A stretch of 64,000 nucleotides of DNA, taken from contig JAGQDM010000070.1 in the NCBI GenBank assembly GCA_022749755.1, positions 5,133,183-5,197,182 of the forward strand, written 5' to 3'. Source of the DNA: Azadirachta indica. Its lineage: Eukaryota > Streptophyta > Magnoliopsida > Sapindales > Meliaceae. Each line of letters begins with the position of its first letter. Position 1 is the stretch's first letter. Both the position numbers and the translations under genes were made by a program. Below, one piece after another: positions 27,577 through 40,043 of the stretch. The notes beneath the pieces were generated by a model, which ran no database searches, was not told where the DNA came from, and saw only the letters and a program-made list of their open reading frames with translations.

Positions 27577-28323
27577 TGATGTCTAAGATTAAATTGGCTT
27601 CAATTTAGAATGGGTATAACCTTCAGATGCGATGCCATTTTAAAAGAATGGTCAAGCAGTCTTTTCTAGATGTGCAATTTGCAGAAGAATCAAATGGTTG
27701 AAATTTGAAATAGTTTTTGCTAGGTGTAAGGTGCAAATGGTTATTCAGGCATATATATCAGTTGACGGAATCAAATCAATTCAATTATTGCAATTCGTTT
27801 GAAAATGTCCAACTCGGGGGGCTGATATTTTAACTAATGTTGGCTACAATCCGCAGCCAAAACTATAATAAAAGGTCGGCAATTTTACCGATTATAGACT
27901 TCCATTCCAGTCTATTCTTGGTTCTCTGTAGACTTCTTTTAGACTCTTTTTTCACTTTTCACACAATCTTTCTCCATTTGCTAGATATCGTAAGTCATAA
28001 CCATAGCCATCTTGAGCAACATAACAATTACAGAGTTGCCGAGCGAAAGCAAAATATTTCTATTCATATGGAAGAAATTAAGGAGTTTCTAAATGAATAG
28101 AAAGGGAGGAAATACAATGATAAGCCCAGGACTAAATGGATAATCAATGGGTTTCTAGCCTTGAGTTGAGGCTTCCTCGCAAATGGATGCTCACTACTTC
28201 TAAACAGTTACAGAATTATATATTGAATTTTATGTACACTCCATTGGAATGATGAAAACAGAAACAAACCAACAAATGAAAAATTATGGCTACAACAACG
28301 AGTTACAATGTACATTTGTTATA

Positions 28324-30312
28324 TCAATGGAATCCTCTTGAACCTCTGGACTGATAAAGCTCCAACCTACTTTTGGAGTCTTCTAACAATTTTTCTACTG
28401 TTTCATCTTGGGTCATGTAACTCTGCTTTGATGCCCATTCTAGTACTGTGAGTACCTCTGCCTGTGCAAGCTCCTCGCTGTCTGGTACGTGCAATGCAAT
28501 GTAGCATAGAAGAACCAATGCAGTTAACTGAACAATTTGTTCTCCAAAATACACAAGCTGAACCAAATGCTTTGTCCCTCCGGCGTTGATAATTGCCTTG
28601 GAGTGGTCACTATGGAGATAGTTATCAGAGCAGGCAAACTTTGTAAGCGCAATTGAAGCCTCCCTAGATACTTCAGCTTCTCTTTCATCAAGAAGTTTAA
28701 CCAATGGACCAATCATTCTTGTCTCTGTTGCTCTGAAAGTTCTAGCCAAATTCCCAATAGACTTGACGCAGGGAATTAGGAGGTCAGAATCTGCTTTTTC
28801 GATGATCCTCAGTAATTGATCAACAACAGCTTTGCAAGCAGGTGAATTGGGCTTGAATGCAGATCTTCTCAATTCAGCATCTTGCTCTGCAACTGCTGTG
28901 ATCTCCATCAATGCCATGGCAGAATTGTATTGAACATCTTCAGTACCTTTCTCTAAAAGAACAGCAAAACATAACAATGCTCTGGATTCAGTTATGCTGC
29001 GAGAAATGGGGGAATTCCCTCTGGCAAGTTGACGAAGTGCCCTTGCTGCCATTGCTTTCATGTAGGCCTTAGTTGCAGGGTCTTCAAGTTCCCTAACCCT
29101 AATATGAGCCCCATAAGATGTAAGACTGTTCTGATGATTGGAATGTAGATTTTGCTTCACATTGTTGTTATGACCATTAGTCTTCACAGTGTGGCTCTGA
29201 TTTGCAACGTCTCCTTGCTTCTGGACCGGCTTCATCGCGGCTCCCATCGACATTGTATTAGTAACCACATTATGCATTTGATTCGAAGTCTTCTTTCCCA
29301 GTGGATGAGGAATCTGGCTATGATTTTGCTTCTCATCATCATCAACGTCCTTGCTGTTGGTACCATCATCATTTGCATTATTATTCTTGTTACTGGCAAC
29401 CACAACGGCATGAATGGACGTGGCTTTACTAACAATGGCGTACTTACTATGCTCTTGCACAGTCTCAAACGCGAGATGACCAACAAGCAAGCGAATTATG
29501 TTATTTTGAGAAAAAAATTCTTGACATTTAGGATAATTAGCAGCTAATTCAGACACAGCCCAGGCTACAACAGCCTGTACCTTCATTGGTCCTTCTTTGA
29601 GTATTTTCGCAAACACGGAGCAAACCCCCATGTGAATCATGTGTTCGACGCTTTCAGGATCACGTCCTAACAAGCCAATTGCTCTTGCTGCATTCTCTTG
29701 GCCTTCGACTTTGCCTTCTTTCACTAATTTCAATAACGGGCCAACCCCACCTTCTTCAATAATCAGCTTTCCATAACGATCATTATCTCGTGCCAGCGAT
29801 ACAAGCGACGCGGCGGCGTCGGATCGGTCTTCCAGGGATCCCGTACAAAGAATTGCAATTTGTTCCCATATAAGACACAAGATTGGCTCGTTAGCAGCAA
29901 TTGGTGGGAGGCCTAAGTACTCGTCGTCACGATCATCAGCTGAAGCAGAAACGCGAAGAAGCCAGGAAACGTCTCCGATTGAATTCTCCAGCTGGGATGA
30001 CATTTTACGAAATGCAGCAGCCGGAATGATTGTGAAAACACGCTTAATCAGACCATTAGCACGGCATTTGATAACTAAAGACAGAGCTTTCTCCAGGACT
30101 TGTTCTGTATCGTCAATGATCCGGCGTGTCGGTCGCTCGTAAAGATCCGAGCTAGCTCGAGCCGCCTGTCTGAGCAGCGTCACCAGTTTTTCGGTCTTGG
30201 ATTTAATCTCGGTGCAATCTTGTTTCATAGAAGCAGCTTCATCTGCAGCTTTGACAACCTGATCAGCAAGCTGGATCGGTTTCGCCAAGATTTGCTTCAC
30301 TCTGTCCCCCAT
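28324..30312 (-). CDS. ARO: ARMADILLO REPEAT ONLY (ARO) protein
   Basis: A 662-aa armadillo-repeat protein in one uninterrupted frame, the same length class as Arabidopsis ARO1-ARO4. ARO proteins act at the plasma membrane in polarised growth and Rho-GTPase (ROP) signalling; ARO1 in pollen tubes, ARO2-4 in vegetative cells such as trichomes. The N-terminus (MGDRVKQILAKPIQLADQVV) is the family-typical helical region. ARM repeats run from about residue 150 to 290 and again from about 420 to 650, recognisable by GLLGRDPES, AAASLVSLARDNDRYGKLI and similar helices. Between them is a low-complexity Asn/His/Asp-rich linker (about 310-400). A polypyrimidine stretch and CAG just upstream of the ATG (acceptor near 30322) suggest a 5'-UTR intron. 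Flanking genes point to the ARO2/ARO3 lineage. Confidence 0.92.
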   Translation of the reverse strand: MGDRVKQILAKPIQLADQVVKAADEAASMKQDCTEIKSKTEKLVTLLRQAARASSDLYERPTRRIIDDTEQVLEKALSLVIKCRANGLIKRVFTIIPAAAFRKMSSQLENSIGDVSWLLRVSASADDRDDEYLGLPPIAANEPILCLIWEQIAILCTGSLEDRSDAAASLVSLARDNDRYGKLIIEEGGVGPLLKLVKEGKVEGQENAARAIGLLGRDPESVEHMIHMGVCSVFAKILKEGPMKVQAVVAWAVSELAANYPKCQEFFSQNNIIRLLVGHLAFETVQEHSKYAIVSKATSIHAVVVASNKNNNANDDGTNSKDVDDDEKQNHSQIPHPLGKKTSNQMHNVVTNTMSMGAAMKPVQKQGDVANQSHTVKTNGHNNNVKQNLHSNHQNSLTSYGAHIRVRELEDPATKAYMKAMAARALRQLARGNSPISRSITESRALLCFAVLLEKGTEDVQYNSAMALMEITAVAEQDAELRRSAFKPNSPACKAVVDQLLRIIEKADSDLLIPCVKSIGNLARTFRATETRMIGPLVKLLDEREAEVSREASIALTKFACSDNYLHSDHSKAIINAGGTKHLVQLVYFGEQIVQLTALVLLCYIALHVPDSEELAQAEVLTVLEWASKQSYMTQDETVEKLLEDSKSRLELYQSRGSRGFH

Positions 30313-30761
30313 TATACGTTACTGCAGACAGAAAACTCTTAAATCTTTATCACCCGCTTCAGCAAAACACAAACAGATCAAGAAAACATAAAGGGAAGTT
30401 GTGGATAATGCATAAATGAATTGCGGGGATTTCTATTTTTCCTCAAAGTTTTCAGGTTTATCCTTGAAAAGCGGAGATGATAGAGGGAAGTGGTGGGGTA
30501 GTTGAGATTTGAGAAAATGAGCTGGAAATGTGAGTTAAGTTTTGCTTTTGTTTTTGTTTTGGTTGTGTCTGATGTGGGCAAAGGTTTTTAGTTTGCTGCA
30601 ATGGTAATGAATTACGTTACATTACATTTTACAAGATGTGAAACAGAAGACAGGAATGTGAAGAATAAAGAATCCTTACATGGTGGGATGAATGATTAAC
30701 GACGGGTTTTCCAAGGTCAAACGCGGTTTCTTCTTCTATTTGTTTATGATGTAATTCCAAT

Positions 30762-30787
30762 ATGCAATGCAATGCAATGCAATGCAA
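30762..30787 (+). repeat. Pentanucleotide microsatellite
   Basis: About five copies of a gcaat/atgca unit in a row, upstream of the ARO gene. Confidence 0.85.
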
Positions 30788-33700
30788 TTGCAGCCTCTGC
30801 CTGACTCTTTTTTTTTTATCCCCTTGTTTTTTGAAGTATTTAAAATGTCTTTAAAGACAGCAAGCGTGGGGTCCACTTTTACGTTATTGGCCGATCAGAA
30901 ATTGGCTCTCACATGCACTGAGACTACCAGTTAGGGCTGCAAAGGAATTGCACCATTTCATTTCCTTGACAGAGGACATGCAACCACCCTTTCATAAATT
31001 CGGTTCAAGTGATTTAAGAGTGTCTGTTTTTACTGTTTTAACCTTCTTTTCAACTTGGTATTGTAATTATGGTTATTAATGACTTAAAATAAATGAAATA
31101 ACACAGTTATAACGCCTTCTTATTAGTTATTAAAGGATAAGTATGTGATGGGATTTTAGCTACTAGTTCCGTAATTGTTTCTTTCAAAATTTTTTTGTCT
31201 GGCAGTTCAACCAAACCGATCGAAATTAAAGCATTTACCTATCTAAGACCTGTTCATTTATATTTGTTGTTAATGATAGATAATAGATTGTTGGAATATT
31301 ATCTTTTTACAGCCATGTTCAATTTCCAAGTATCAAAGTTTGTCGTGAATTTGGAAGTCTAGTTATTTAATAGTTTTGGAATTATCATATTCAATTTTTA
31401 AACGTTTTTTTTTTTTTCCGGGAAAGAAGATAGTCTGATTTTGTTATCAATTGTACAATTTTTATGCCTTATTTTATATAGCAATTGAGTACTAAAGAGA
31501 ACGAATATTTTAATTTAAAAATTTTCACACATTTAAGTGAATTGATTATACAATATTGTGTTTTAATTCAACGAAATTAAATGAATAGACGGTTGAGAAA
31601 TTATTTAAAATTTTATTTGAATTTTAAATCAATTAAAATACATAGAATAGATATTTGAGTGATGAAATAACAATAGTAGCTACACCAAGGGACACGCTTG
31701 TTATGTATGACATTAATGGACAATACGACGATTATTTGGACTAATAATGAAAATCGAGATTTTCTTATGGAAATGACAAGCTTAATTAAATTTGCAAGCT
31801 GGCATCTCCATAAATTATAATAAATTAAACACGTACTGTATATGGTGGGATAAATAATACCCAATTTTGCATCCGATTCGGAGTTGCGTCATTAATTATT
31901 AAGTTGATATGGTCAATTTCTTTTGCTTCATTTTTTTCTTAATTTTTTTGGTATAAATTTTAAAAAGAGTTTTCATTTCCCATGTAATTAAGGAATAAAA
32001 AGCAAGAAACCGAAAATTTGGCTAACCCTATATTGAGTGATATATCACCACCAGAAAAAAGGGATATTAAGCCAGGACCGTCCTATCAGCTCACCGTCAC
32101 TGATGTGTCTAATTGTTGGTAATGTTGATCATCCTTTCTGAGGAAAAAAGCAAGAAACCTTTCTAAGCTTAACTTTGATGGCTTTCTCTGTTTGTATTTC
32201 GATGCTCAAAAGCCAACCAAAAAAACGAAAAAAAGGGGCTCATATCCCAAAACTACTTTCTGTTATGTTGTTGTTTGGCATCTGGCTATCATAGAAGCTT
32301 TGATACTTTTCCCCAGATTTGGTAAATATTATACACTCAAGTTCACGTGGATTTTAATCAAAGCGGGCAATTTCAAATTTACACGAAGATAACTGGTCCC
32401 TTCTTGAGATTTTTTGAATAAAGCTAGAGATAGAGATTACCCAGACAAAAGATTCATTTAACCTAATCTTTCTTTGATTGTATATTCCATATTTTCACCA
32501 ATAACATCCTTAGTGGAGTTCACGTATATTAACAGACATATGCAAAGAGATATAAAATCTTCGACACCAAGATTTAGTAGCCAAATAGCCAATAAATGAG
32601 TCAATAAATTACTAGCTGTCTTGATAAAGCATTTGTTGTTTGCTCGTAACTTCATAATTTAAAATAATAAGGCCTAAGAGGCTTCACGGATGATTTAAAC
32701 TTGACAGGGCGAGAGCCATGAGTTAGGTTGGGCTGCTTGGGCTAAGCAATTTTCACTACCCTTTTGTTAAACACCATCATAAGATAAAGATATATTGTAT
32801 CTAAGAGTACTTAAGATTAATTAGTGGGTTTATTACAATTTTATTCTCTAATGTAACGGGGATGTGGCTGTTTAACGAAAATGCGGAGTTGTTTTAGTAT
32901 AACTGGAGTTGAGAATTGATGTATGATAATTTTCGCGGCAGTAACAAATTAATGATGAATCCAACAGAATGGTACTGTAAAAGTACAGAATTTCTCGAAA
33001 GTAGAACGTGAGGTTGCTTCGATAGTGAACTGAACGAGTGGTAGTAATTGTAAGTTGAAAATAGATTGTGAATGTCCAATACATAAAGCTCTTGATCCAA
33101 ACAAATATTGCTGTTCTTTTTCCTGCAAAAGGGCCCATCCGCAGGTAAAAGAGTAGGTTGATCCGAGCGAAAAGCCGAATCCTTTTCCCTTAGTTTTGTA
33201 ATAGGTTTTGGATTCTATGAAACACTTCGAATATTTTGAACTCATTTGTCTCATCATGAGGGTACAACTGAGCGGATAATTTTGGATATGGCACGATACG
33301 TTTATGGAGATACTGGAGTCATTGTAGAAAATTCTGATTCCCTCACGACACAGCCGCACGAGGGAAACATGTATATTGAGTTTACGTGAAAGGAAAGTGA
33401 AAAGTGAACCGCATACTTGACTTTATGGTAAAGTTAATCATGCATTATTAATACATACAAGTTAGCTTTACAGTAAAAGGCAGCAACAAGGAAGGAGGAA
33501 AAAAGTGGGTGAGAACTAAAAGCAGTAGAACTTTTAGTCGCTACTTAAGCATTGCATGCATTTACAATTAACGATATCACAGAAGATTAGGATGATCAGA
33601 CTGTATATTGACAACATTAGGCGCTTTTCAATTTAATTGCTGTTCTTTTACACTAGTGATAATGATAAAATATGTAGAAGAAGGGGCACGTGTCGCATAC

Positions 33701-33840
33701 ATATCTGCACATCAGGCTACTTTAAAGATGGATCCTGAAACTTTGCCAAAGTTGTACCACTATGTTGAATTTGGCTGCGTCTACGGCGTACGTCTTTCCT
33801 GGAAGCACCCTAGTCTCTGGACTGTTTAGTTCTTATCTGC

Positions 33841-33867
33841 AACTTCACACTTCACACTTCACACTTC
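33841..33867 (+). repeat. Heptanucleotide tandem repeat
   Basis: Three to four copies of a cttcaca unit lie just outside the left LTR of the outer copia element. Confidence 0.8.
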
Positions 33868-33925
33868 GAACGGTTTTTAAGCCAACATGTTTACTTTGAA
33901 AGAGATCGTTATCCAGGTGGGCCAC

Positions 33926-34515
33926 TTTTAGAGCGTACAAGACAAATGCAAAATAAATGTTGCGGCAGCTGTGTTTTTCAGGACCGGTGTTGTGACGAAA
34001 AGTAATATCCACCAACCCCTCCAAATTCTGAGATTCCAACAGGTGTCTCTTAGGTAGCATGAAGAAATGAGAAGCTTGTTGAATCATCCAACTTCAGATC
34101 GATTATATCCCGGGAACTCAACTCGTTTGTTTCATTTATTCTCAGAAGACTGAAGAACAGAGAAAAACCAGAGCAAGAAACAGAGTCTTACTTTTTCATT
34201 TGCAGTTTTGTGGCACATTTTATTTTGGTCTCCCTATTTATAATATTTTACAGCTTTAGTAATTGTTTCTGTATGTATTGCAAATTAATACAATCAGATT
34301 TGTGAAATTTTGAATATTATCAAATTCTGTAATTTCTCTCATTAATACTAGTGAAGTGATTCAATAGTCTAAGGACGTAAATAACAATTTTTACTAGATC
34401 TTGTTAAATTCTAATGTTTTTTATTTTTTATTTCCACTTTTATTTGAAATATTGACATTATTATATTAATAATTTTTTATATTTTGAAAAAATTATTGAG
34501 CTCATTTTCCCAAAA
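33926..34515 (+). repeat. Left LTR of outer copia element
   Basis: Diverged direct repeat of the right copy. Shared blocks include caggtgtctct-like, gatgagaagctt-like, ccagagcaagaaaca and ataacaatttttact segments in the same order. Followed by a PBS-like tract near 34518. Confidence 0.7.
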
Positions 34516-35158
34516 ATCGGTATCAAAGCTGAGAGTTTAAGTAGTATGAATATGTGCATAAAGAAAATTTTGTCAAAAGGGTTATAACTGTCTACGGAGC
34601 TTGAGTTTTAAATAGGACTGTTGTGACTCTTATAAACTTTCATGAGAGTTTCTTAGTATACTATTTATGTAAAAGTTTGATTTTTATTTTATAAGCTTTT
34701 GAAATATAATAATTGATAATAGAAATGGTAGAATCATTTCAAATACTGTAAGATATGTAGATCCATCAATAATTTCTTTATCAAGACTGGTGGTGACAAA
34801 TACAAAACATGACATAGGAAGAATTCAACAACAACAACTTTGGCATATGACAATGTGAAGTGTTAGATATTCTTTTCCAACAAGAGCAAGACATTGTTCT
34901 TGAAGAAGAAAAACCAGATAAGATCAATGAAAAAGAATGGGTCTGGATCAACCATTTAGCATTTAGTACAATTCATGTGTTTCACTAAAAAATAGAAGTA
35001 TCTGTTTATAAGAAATATATGTGCAAAGCAAGTTGTAGAAGGACCTTTAAGAAAACAGGTACACAGTAGTAGAGCTTTATATAGTTAAGGGTTGTGATCA
35101 AATTTGTAGGCCAAGAATAAGAGGAAGATGTCATTCGAAAACCGAACTACACAAAGAT

Positions 35159-36062
35159 TATTAGGTTGGGTTTCCTCCTATTTGGAGATGACCTAAATTT
35201 TCTTTTTAATAGTAATTAAGCCCAATTAGCTCAAGGGCATTTTGGTCTTTTCTCAAGTATGGTTTAGTGTTTAATTTGCTGCAATATATATATGTATCTT
35301 TGGAGAGAGAAAGGTATTGTTTATCGTCTAGAGAGAGGCGGATACTATTCATAGTCTAGAGAGAGAAAGGCACTATTCATCATCTAGAAGAGAGGCAGCA
35401 CTGTTCATCATCTAGAGAGAGAAAGGTACTGTTCATCACCTAGAAAGAGGCGGGCACTGTTCATTATTTTAGAGAGAGGCGGGTTCTGTTCACGAGAGAG
35501 AGGTAGAATAGTAAACTCGAGACAATTTTGATCAAGTAGCTGATCGGAGGTCGATTCGTGGTCCGATTGAGCTGAAATTTTACCAGCAGCTTCTTAATTG
35601 AGAGGAATAAATTTTGAACAGTGGAGATCGGATTTTGAGCTCCCTTTCTCCAGATTTCGTGGTTGAAAGTTAGTCCACCATTATGATGATGTTTTTCTTG
35701 AACTCTCTCTAATTTCTTTGTGAAACTTGATTGTTTGCCAAAATTGTGTGATTTGAAAATATTGTGGATGTGTACCTCTAGTTCTAATTAGAGAGAAAAT
35801 GTGTATTCCCATTATTTGATTATAGTGAAGTTTTTTAAGTGGACTACGGTCCCGTGATTTTTACTCCTCACATTGGGGAGGTTTTCCACGTTAAAATTGA
35901 TTGTGTTATGGTTGTTTTGTTGATGATGTGGTTGCTGTCCAAGAATTGATTTTGTGCCAAAGATTGTTGCTTTATTTGTTTGTTTTCTATTAGGTTCACG
36001 CAAGAGGAGATAAGGTAATTATTGTGCTTCTGCAAATTAGTTTGTATTAGTTTATCCCAACA
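35159..36062 (+). repeat. 5' LTR of inner copia element
   Basis: About 904 bases, beginning tattaggttggg and ending tatcccaaca. It includes a cluster of short GA-rich subrepeats at about 35300-35510 built around actgttcat-catctagagaga. Confidence 0.92.
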
Positions 36063-36065
36063 AAG

Positions 36066-36077
36066 TGGTATCAAAGC
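36066..36077 (+). other. Primer-binding site of inner copia element
   Basis: tggtatcaaagc, three bases after the 5' LTR, matches the 3' end complement of initiator methionine tRNA with one change (canonical tggtatcagagc). Confidence 0.85.
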
Positions 36078-36133
36078 TTTGATTATATTTGTTTTGTGCC
36101 TTGTGTTGAGTAATAGAAGCTAATACAAGTAGA

Positions 36134-36840
36134 ATGGTTAATTTGAATGGTGCAAATTATCATTTATGGAAGGGAAAGATGGAAGATCTTTTATATGTGA
36201 AAAATTATGATTTACCTGTGTTTGAGAAATAGAAACCCGATAATAAAACACATGCACAGTGAAAGTTACTTCATCGTCATGTATGTGGATATATTAGACA
36301 ATGGGTAGATGACAATGTTTTAAATCACATCAGTGGAGAGATAGATACAAGTTCTTTATGGAATAAGCTTGAAGAATTATATGCCAAAAAAACCGAGAAC
36401 AACAAACTATTTTTGATAAAGCAGATGATGAATTTGAAATATCGGGATGGAAAACCAATGACAGATCACTTGAATGCATTTCAGGGAATCATTAATCAGT
36501 TGGCTGGAATGAACATCAAATTTGAAGATGAAGTACAAGAGTTATGGTTTTTAGGCATATTACCGAAATCATGGGAGACATTTAGAATGTCATTATCTAA
36601 CTCAGCTCCTAATGGTATTATCACCATGGAATTGGCTAAGATTAGTGTTCTGAATGAAGAGAATAGAAGAAAGTTACAGGGTTCTTAACAGTCAGATATC
36701 TTAGTCACAGAAAAGAGGGGGAGAAGTAAAAGTAGAGGTTCGAAAAACAGAGATAAAAGTAAAAGTAAGACCAACAAGTTTGCCAATGTTAAATGCTATC
36801 ATTGTGGTTTGAAGGGGTATATAAAGAAGTATTGTCGATA
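36134..36840 (+). pseudogene. Degenerate copia gag
   Basis: Relic of the capsid/nucleocapsid gene. From the ATG at 36134 the frame meets stops at 36230 and 36260, then stays open through the central gag segment (36413-36688, containing MTDHLNAFQGIINQL). It ends at another stop near 36686, and a CX2CX4-type zinc knuckle remnant (CYHCGLKGY) follows near 36793. The expected knuckle histidine is replaced, another sign of decay. Confidence 0.85.
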
Positions 36841-36941
36841 GCTCAAGCGAGACAACAAGAAAGGATAAAGGAAAGGAAAAGAAAAATGATGACAGCAGTG
36901 ATGATGACAGAGTTGTTACTATTCCAGATGACTTTCTTATT

Positions 36942-39900
36942 ATGTATGATGATGATGTTGTCAACCTTGTATGCCATGAGACCAGCTGGGTAATTGATAG
37001 TGGTGCCTCCATTCATGCTACATCGCGAAGGGAATTCTTTACATCTTATACATCCGGTGATTTTAGAGATATTAAGATGGGAAATAATGGCTTAGCTAAA
37101 GCCATAGGCATGAGAGATATGTGCTTGGAGACCAATAATGGCACGATGTTACTTCTAAAAAATGTCAAGCATATTCCTAATATTCGTTTGAATTTGATTT
37201 CTGTAGGCAAACTTGATGATGAGGGTTTCGCCAGCAACTTTAGTGGTGGTACATGGAAGCGTAACAAAGGTTCTATGGTTGTGGTTCGAGGAAAGAAATA
37301 TTGTTCATTGTACTTTATGCAACCAAAGATTACAGACAACAGCATCAATACGGTGAAAAATGAAGATACAATTGAGTTATGGCATAAAAAACTTGGTCAC
37401 ATGAGTGAGAAGGGTTTGAATGTTTTGGCCAAGAAGAATATGCTTTCTTGGTTGAAAAATGAATCTTTGAAGAAATGTGTTCATTGCTTGGCAGGGAAGC
37501 AAATTAGGACTACCTTCAAGACATCCCCACCTTCAAGAAAATCAGGTATACTCAAACTAGTACACTCTGATGTTTGTGGCCCTATGAAAACAAAAACACT
37601 TGGTAGTGCTCTTTATTTTGTGACTTTTATAGATGATCACTCAAGGAAGTTATGGGTTTATACATTGAAGACAAAGGATCAAGTACTAGATGTGTTTAAA
37701 CAGTTTCAAGCCTCAGTTGAGAGACAGACTGGGAAGAAGTTGAAGTACATCAGAACTGATAATGGGAGTGAGTATTCTGGACCATTTAATGGGTATTGCA
37801 GACAGTTAGGAATTCGTCATCAAAAGACACCTCCGAAAACTCTTTAGTTAAATGGGGTAACTGAGAGGATGAATAGAACACTAGTTAAAAGAGTGAGATA
37901 TTTGCTTTCACAAGCACAATTGCCAATATCTTTTTGGGGGGAGGCTTTGAATACAATTGTAAATGTATTGAATATCACGCCGTGTGTTCCTTTAGATTTG
38001 ATGTTCCAGATAAAGTTTGGTCGGGGAAGAATGTTGCTTATGATTATTTGCGTGTCTTTGGATGTAAAGCATTTGTGCATATTCTCAAAAATGAAAGGTC
38101 TAAACTTAATGTTAAGACAAGACAGTGTGTATTTCTCGGGTATAGTCAAAATGAGTTTGACTACAGGTTTTATGATCCAGTGCAAAAGAAACTTGTAAGA
38201 AGTCAGGATGCTGTATTTATGGAAGACCAAACTATGCAGGATATTAAGAAGTCAAAAGAAGCAATGCCTCAATATAGTGATGCGTTGATAGACTTAAATC
38301 CAATTCTTCCTACACATGTTCCAGCACAGCCTATAGATGAAGTTCTGATGACCAGCATGGTACAGGTGATATTGACACTCATACACAGGTTGAAGTTGAT
38401 GATGATGTTCAAGATCAGTCATCTACTTTAGAGGTTTCACTAAATGCTCCACTCAGAAGATCTACCAGAAACCGACAGCCCTTCACATGATATCCTACGA
38501 GTGAGTATGTATTACTAACTGATGGGGGAGAACCCGAATATTATGCAGAAGCAGTGGAAAGTGAACACAAGAAGGAGTGGATTGATGCTATGCAAGACGA
38601 GATGAATCACTGTATGAAAATCACACATTTGATTTTCATACCTTGCAAATTGGTGTATATAGTGAAACAGGAAAAACATACCTCGCAACTACGATACAAA
38701 GCCAAATTGGTTGTCAAGGGATTTAGCCAAAGGAAAGGTGTTGACTTTAATGAAATCTTCTCTCCAGTTGCCAAGATGTCATCCATTCATATGGTATTGG
38801 GCATAGCGGCTAGTCTTGACTTGAAGATTGAGCAGATGGATGTAAAAACTGCTTTTCTACATAGGGACTTAGATAAAGAAATTTATATGGAGCAGCCAGA
38901 GTGTTTCAGAATAAAAGGAAAAAAAGACTATGTGTGCAAGCTGAAGAAAAGCCTCTATGGCTTGAAACAGGCATCAAGACAATGGTATAAGAAGTTTGAA
39001 TCAGTTATAGGGGAGCAAGGCTACCGAAAAACTTCTTCTGACCATTGTGATTTTGTGCAAAAATTATCTGATGATGATTTTATCATATTGTTGCTTTATG
39101 TTGATGACATATTGATTGTTGGCAGGAATGCTTTTAGAATTGACAGGTTAAAGAAGCAGTTGAGCAAATCTTTTGCTAAGAAGGATTTAGGGCCAGCAAA
39201 ACAAATCCTTGGCATCCGAATTGATCGAGATAGAGCAGCCAAAAAGTTGTGTATATCACAAAAGCATTACATTGAAAAGGTACTTGAAAGGTTTAATATG
39301 AGCAACGCTAAAGTAGTTAGCACTCCTCTTGCTATACACTTTAAGTTAAGTATCAAGCAGTCTTTATGCTTCAGCAGTTAGAAGTTTGATGTATGCAATG
39401 GTATGCATAAGACCAGATATAGCTCATGCAGTCGGTGTTGTTAGTAGATTTTTATCCAATCCAAAAAGAGAGCATTGGAATACAGTGAAGTGGATTATGA
39501 GATATCTTCGAAATACTTCAAATTTCAAACTCACATTTAGAAGTGGAGAACCTGTGTTAGTTGGTTATACAGATTCAGATATGACTGGAGATATTTATAC
39601 TCGAAAATCTACTACAGGTTACTTGATGACACTTTCAGGTGGACTTGTATCATGACAATCAAGGCTACAAAAATGTGTTGCACTTTCCACTACAGAGGCA
39701 GAATTTATTGCAGTGACTGAAGCATACAAAGAGTTGTTGTAGATGAAGAGATTCTTACAAGAACTTGATTTCAAGCAACAACAATATGTGATATTTTGTG
39801 ATAATTAGAGTGCAATTCACTTGAATAAGAATTCCTCTTTTCATGCAAAATCAAAACATATTGATGTGAGATATCATTGGTTGAGAGATGCACTTAATGA

Positions 39901-40027
39901 TAAAATGTTTGAACTTGAAAAGATTCACACAGATCACAATGCCTTTGATATGTTAACCAAAACTCTTCCGAGGGGAAAGCTTGACGTTTATTGTTCGATT
40001 GTTGGGTTGGCAAATCCCTCCATATAG
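36942..40027 (+). pseudogene. Degenerate copia pol (protease-integrase-RT-RNase H)
   Basis: Relic of the polyprotein in at least four open segments. Protease DSGAS is near 36996. The GAG-pre-integrase/HHCC zinc region (HKKLGH, CVHC) lies at 37380-37500, and the integrase core with HSDVCGP and DDHSR at about 37560-37660. A stop at about 37845 and a frame change near 38010 break integrase. Reverse transcriptase (38554-39381) retains the catalytic YVDD at 39097-39108. A stop separates it from the 39386-39655 segment, and RNase H continues, with stops, to about 40027. The integrase-before-RT order defines Ty1/copia. Non-functional as it stands. Confidence 0.92.
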
Positions 40028-40029
40028 TC

Positions 40030-40041
40030 GGAAAGAGGAGA
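40030..40041 (+). other. Polypurine tract of inner copia element
   Basis: ggaaagaggaga, a pure purine run two bases before the 3' LTR, as expected for plus-strand priming. Confidence 0.85.
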
Positions 40042-40043
40042 TT

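Larger units (their letters stand above)
24791..28323. other. Intergenic region, no gene seen
   Basis: About 3.5 kb with the FNR promoter at its left end and probable ARO 3' UTR at its right end. Open frames are under 95 codons and unlike known proteins. It holds a 28-base tandem duplication at 26862-26917 and a (TTC)n run near 27550. Confidence 0.5.
30313..33925. other. Intergenic region with unassigned open frames
   Basis: About 3.6 kb. It holds a pentanucleotide repeat (atgca/gcaat) at about 30762-30787 and a heptanucleotide (cttcaca) repeat near 33841-33867. A 136-codon open frame on the minus strand at 32949-33359 and a 73-codon one at 33608-33829 resemble nothing I recognise, so I do not call them genes. 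Confidence 0.45.

Noticed and set aside
29152..29547. 131-codon plus-strand open frame
   Set aside because: Antisense shadow of the low-complexity linker in the ARO gene.
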